A stretch of 6,998 nucleotides of DNA from Clostridia bacterium (lineage in GTDB: Bacteria; Bacillota_A; Clostridia; Christensenellales; Aristaeellaceae). The stretch spans positions 1 through 6,998 of the forward strand of contig JAFXMP010000110.1 of NCBI GenBank assembly GCA_017530275.1, in the 5' to 3' direction. Positions 5,338-6,998 of this stretch are shown piece after piece. Both the position numbers and the translations under genes were made by a program. The notes below the pieces were generated by a model. It ran no database searches and was not told where the DNA came from. It saw nothing but the letters and a program-made list of their open reading frames with translations. Numbering within the stretch: position 1 is the stretch's first letter; every line of letters starts with the position of its first letter.

Positions 5338-6462
5338 ATGGATATAGTTATGAGAAAATATTGGACCGTATTGATTGCCGTATTCGTTGTTTATGCGATG
5401 CTTCAGGGCCACGCCTTCATTGGCCGGGCCTTCGGAGAAACCCTGATCCCGGGGGATACAGGCCGCCCCGAAACCGTTGTCACGGAAGAAACGGAAGCCC
5501 CTGATTCGTCCGCTGCTCCGGGTCAGGAAACGACGGCCCCAGAACCGACGGATGGGGCCAAACGTCAAAGCAGCTATGTTTTCCAGCCCAAGGTCTGCTC
5601 CGCCTATATGGAGGAAGTCTTCGGCAAAGGCATGTGTGAAACGTGGTTTCACCTTGTGGATGCGGTCATGGCGGGCGAAGACACCTTTGCCTGCCCGGAT
5701 CAGCATACATACGACTGGGTCATGGGGCAGTTTCCCATACGGTGTTTTCCTGTGCTGACGGAGCTGATCGACTTTGCGTATGACCGGGAGCATTCCGTCA
5801 TCGACGGCGTCGCGAGCTTTACCTACCTCGTCCCGCGCGAGGAAGCTGCCAGGCGGATCGGGGAATTTGCGCGGCAAGTCGAAGGCATCCTGAACGATGT
5901 GCTTGAGGATGATTATTCGGATTTCGAAAAGGCCCTCGCCCTGTACGATTACTTCTCGCATAACTATCATTATGATTATGAAACCGAGCAGAAAATGTAT
6001 AATATCTTCGTGGACTACACGACGACCTATCGCCTGTTCGCCACGGGAACGGGCATCTGCTTCGAGATCGCGCGGGCGTACTCCTATCTGCTGATGCAGG
6101 CGGGGGTGGACGCGGCCACCGTGATGGGCGGCGGCCACGAGTGGAGCTGCGTCCGGATCAACGGCGTCAGCTACCATGTGGATCCGACGTTCGCACTTGA
6201 TACCTGGAGTTCGCTGGCCTACTTCATGATGACAGACGAGCAGCGCGAGGCAACAGGGTACGGCAAGGACGGTTTTGTCTTTATCAGCAATTATTCGCAG
6301 GATCACCCGCATCCCGACTACACAGCCGACAACGAAACGTTTAGGCCATTATGGGAGTGGAGGCTGGAGGCTTTCTCCCCGGAAGAGAAAATACTTCGCT
6401 GCTGGCAGTATACGGCTAACTGGGAAAAAGATTATCTCGATTTTGACTATACCGGTTTCTGA
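5338..6462 (+). CDS. Secreted or membrane-anchored transglutaminase-like protein
   Basis: Protein of 374 residues. The N-terminus MDIVMRKYWTVLIAVFVVYA carries a positive start and a hydrophobic helix (about 9-28) that acts as a signal peptide or anchor; there is no lipobox Cys. A Pro/Thr/Glu-rich, probably disordered linker follows (about 40-79). The transglutaminase-like domain spans about 195-290 with Cys 241 in GTGICFEIA, His 267 in GGGHEWS and Asp 282 in HVDPTF, an intact Cys-His-Asp triad. Bacterial members cut or crosslink cell-surface peptides or proteins, so this one likely acts outside the membrane on an unknown target. A C-terminal region of about 80 aromatic-rich residues follows. 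ATG 5338 is chosen because AGGGGGG (5329-5335) is adjacent; ATG 5350 would also keep the signal. The frame opens from ATG 5284 over the nitroreductase stop, but that start has no ribosome site and would put a charged stretch before the signal. Confidence 0.85.
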   Translation: MDIVMRKYWTVLIAVFVVYAMLQGHAFIGRAFGETLIPGDTGRPETVVTEETEAPDSSAAPGQETTAPEPTDGAKRQSSYVFQPKVCSAYMEEVFGKGMCETWFHLVDAVMAGEDTFACPDQHTYDWVMGQFPIRCFPVLTELIDFAYDREHSVIDGVASFTYLVPREEAARRIGEFARQVEGILNDVLEDDYSDFEKALALYDYFSHNYHYDYETEQKMYNIFVDYTTTYRLFATGTGICFEIARAYSYLLMQAGVDAATVMGGGHEWSCVRINGVSYHVDPTFALDTWSSLAYFMMTDEQREATGYGKDGFVFISNYSQDHPHPDYTADNETFRPLWEWRLEAFSPEEKILRCWQYTANWEKDYLDFDYTGF

Positions 6463-6551
6463 TCGCTTGCTGGCCCGTGCGCTGTATTGGGCGGCAAGAC
6501 AAAATGTTCAGCCCTGCAGCTTAACAAATCGGGACTTGTAAAGGGGTCTAA

Positions 6552-6741
6552 ATGTGTAAAGTCATAAACTGCAGTTCTATAGTTAGTTGCGTCGGTTATA
6601 GGAATCATAGCTGTCATTGCTGCTGGTATCAAACTATCAGGCAATAACTATGACATAATATGCGAAGGCATAGTCATCGGTATTTGCCTGGTTGTTTTGT
6701 TCATCAGCGCAGTCGCTAAGATTCTCAAACAAAGTAAATAG
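6552..6741 (+). pseudogene. Small two-helix membrane protein gene, frame-disrupted
   Basis: ATG 6552, with AAGGGG (6541-6546) 5 nt upstream, reads MCKVINCSSIVS and then loses its hydrophobic character. From about 6586 the +1 frame reads VASVIGIIAVIAAGIKLSG, then NNYDIICEG, then IVIGICLVVLFISAVAKIL, ending KQSK and TAG (6739-6741). This makes two membrane helices and a basic tail, with no start codon of its own after the TAG at 6580-6582. Joining the two frames near 6583-6590 gives a natural-looking protein of about 63 residues. A single-base insertion or sequencing error is the simplest cause; programmed frameshifting is possible but unsupported. The family is not recognised. This fills most of the 337-nt stretch between the transglutaminase-like and DUF2200 genes. 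Confidence 0.45.
6631..6697 (+). other. Long imperfect hairpin, possible structured RNA
   Basis: Outer arm AAAC (6631-6634) pairs with GTTT (6694-6697). CAGGCAA (6638-6644) pairs with TTGCCTG (6684-6690), ATGAC (6650-6654) with GTCAT (6673-6677), and TATGC (6659-6663) with GCATA (6668-6672) around a GAAG loop. Adding a few bridging pairs gives roughly 26 pairs in 67 nt. A T-rich GTTGTTTTGTT follows the CAGGCAA/TTGCCTG stem. It lies within the disrupted membrane-protein frame, so it may be a chance product of coding sequence, a long terminator-like element or part of an RNA. Confidence 0.4.
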
Positions 6742-6770
6742 GAAAATTCCCAGTTTGCGGAGGTACAGAT

Positions 6771-6803
6771 ATGGGCGCGAAGCTGAGCGGAGGGAGGGCA
6801 TGA
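6771..6803 (+). CDS. Ten-codon upstream ORF coupled to the DUF2200 gene
   Basis: ATG 6771 reads MGAKLSGGRA and stops at TGA 6801-6803, overlapping the next start as ATGA. GGAGG (6759-6763) lies 7 nt upstream, an excellent Shine-Dalgarno. The coding bases contain GGAGGGAGGG (6789-6798), the ribosome site of the following gene. It fits a translation-coupling leader, or the clipped end of a lost gene; the peptide itself is not recognised. Confidence 0.4.
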   Translation: MGAKLSGGRA

Positions 6804-6998
6804 TGTCCGTATTCGATATGCATTTTTCAAAGGTTTACACCGCGTTGATTCAAAAGGTGGAGAAAAAAGGCAGGACAAGAGCGGAAGTCGACCAAGTGAC
6901 CGCGTGGCTGACGGGATACACGGTGGATCAGATTGCCGCGGCGTTTGCATCAGACATGACTTACGGCGCTTTCTTCTCCGGCGCTCCTGCATACAATC
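6800..6998 (+). CDS. DUF2200 family protein, 3'-truncated by window edge
   Basis: The first 66 residues of a small cytosolic protein. MSVFDMHFSKVYTALIQKVE, then KKGRTRAEVDQVTAWLTGY (about 22-40), then QIAAAF and FFSGAPAYN match the N-terminal half of DUF2200 proteins, which are about 110-120 residues long, with KGRTxxEVDxVxxWLTGY as the most conserved stretch. The family has no established function. Two adjacent starts, ATG 6800 and ATG 6803, share the GGAGGGAGGG site; 6800 overlaps the upstream ten-codon ORF. The C-terminal half lies beyond the window. Confidence 0.88.
   Translation, partial: MMSVFDMHFSKVYTALIQKVEKKGRTRAEVDQVTAWLTGYTVDQIAAAFASDMTYGAFFSGAPAYN

Noticed and set aside
5320..6312. 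Long open frame on the minus strand (about 330 codons)
   Set aside because: It mirrors the codons of the transglutaminase-like gene, whose triad and signal peptide are clear; no ribosome site or recognisable protein is seen on the minus strand.
6466..6498. Hairpin CTTGC...GCCC / GGGC...GCAAG just after the transglutaminase-like stop as a terminator
   Set aside because: About nine pairs but with an internal bulge, a 12-nt loop and no T-run after it.
6741..6750. GGAAAATTCC as an operator palindrome
   Set aside because: Only four symmetric bases per arm in AT-rich sequence; too short to support.

Overview
This window looks like a stretch of a Firmicutes (Clostridia-type, probably gut anaerobe) chromosome. 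I infer that from strong purine-rich Shine-Dalgarno sites before most genes, short or overlapping gene junctions, moderate GC, and families common in that group: a TIGR04076 protein, a DUF2200 protein, a small nitroreductase, a PRK09270-type P-loop kinase and a GDTHG-type metallophosphoesterase. Every supported gene is on the + strand. There is no tRNA, rRNA, CRISPR array, integrase or transposase.

Layout. (1) 2-1310: the 3' part of an alpha/beta hydrolase cut by the window edge, followed after 4 nt by a calcineurin-like metallophosphoesterase that lacks the usual bridging Asp of motif II. This part reads AT-richer than the centre. (2) 1478-4015: a tight three-gene run, consisting of a P-loop nucleoside/sugar kinase-like protein, a GNAT acetyltransferase with an extra N-terminal small barrel-like domain, and a tocopherol-cyclase-like (lipocalin-superfamily) protein. 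The last two overlap by an ATGA and are probably translationally coupled. (3) 4016-5284: a TIGR04076 gene and a nitroreductase gene, each preceded by a copy of the same imperfect 57-nt repeat plus an identical 17-nt Shine-Dalgarno block. The repeat looks like the fossil 3' end of a coding gene. The second copy carries an extra 37-nt hairpin insert. (4) 5338-6462: an exported or membrane-anchored transglutaminase-like protein with an intact Cys-His-Asp triad. (5) 6463-6998: an AT-rich gap holding a frame-disrupted two-helix membrane protein and a long imperfect hairpin, then a ten-codon upstream ORF coupled to a DUF2200 gene that runs off the window.

How the genes work together: only the kinase / GNAT / tocopherol-cyclase-like run looks like a real operon. 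I cannot assign it a pathway. The rest looks like a mosaic of single small-enzyme genes joined end to end, with repeated leader sequence and gene debris between them. I see no complete, recognisable new system. The best leads are the duplicated gene-tail/leader repeat with its hairpin insert, the GNAT plus tocopherol-cyclase-like pair, and the altered metallophosphoesterase site.
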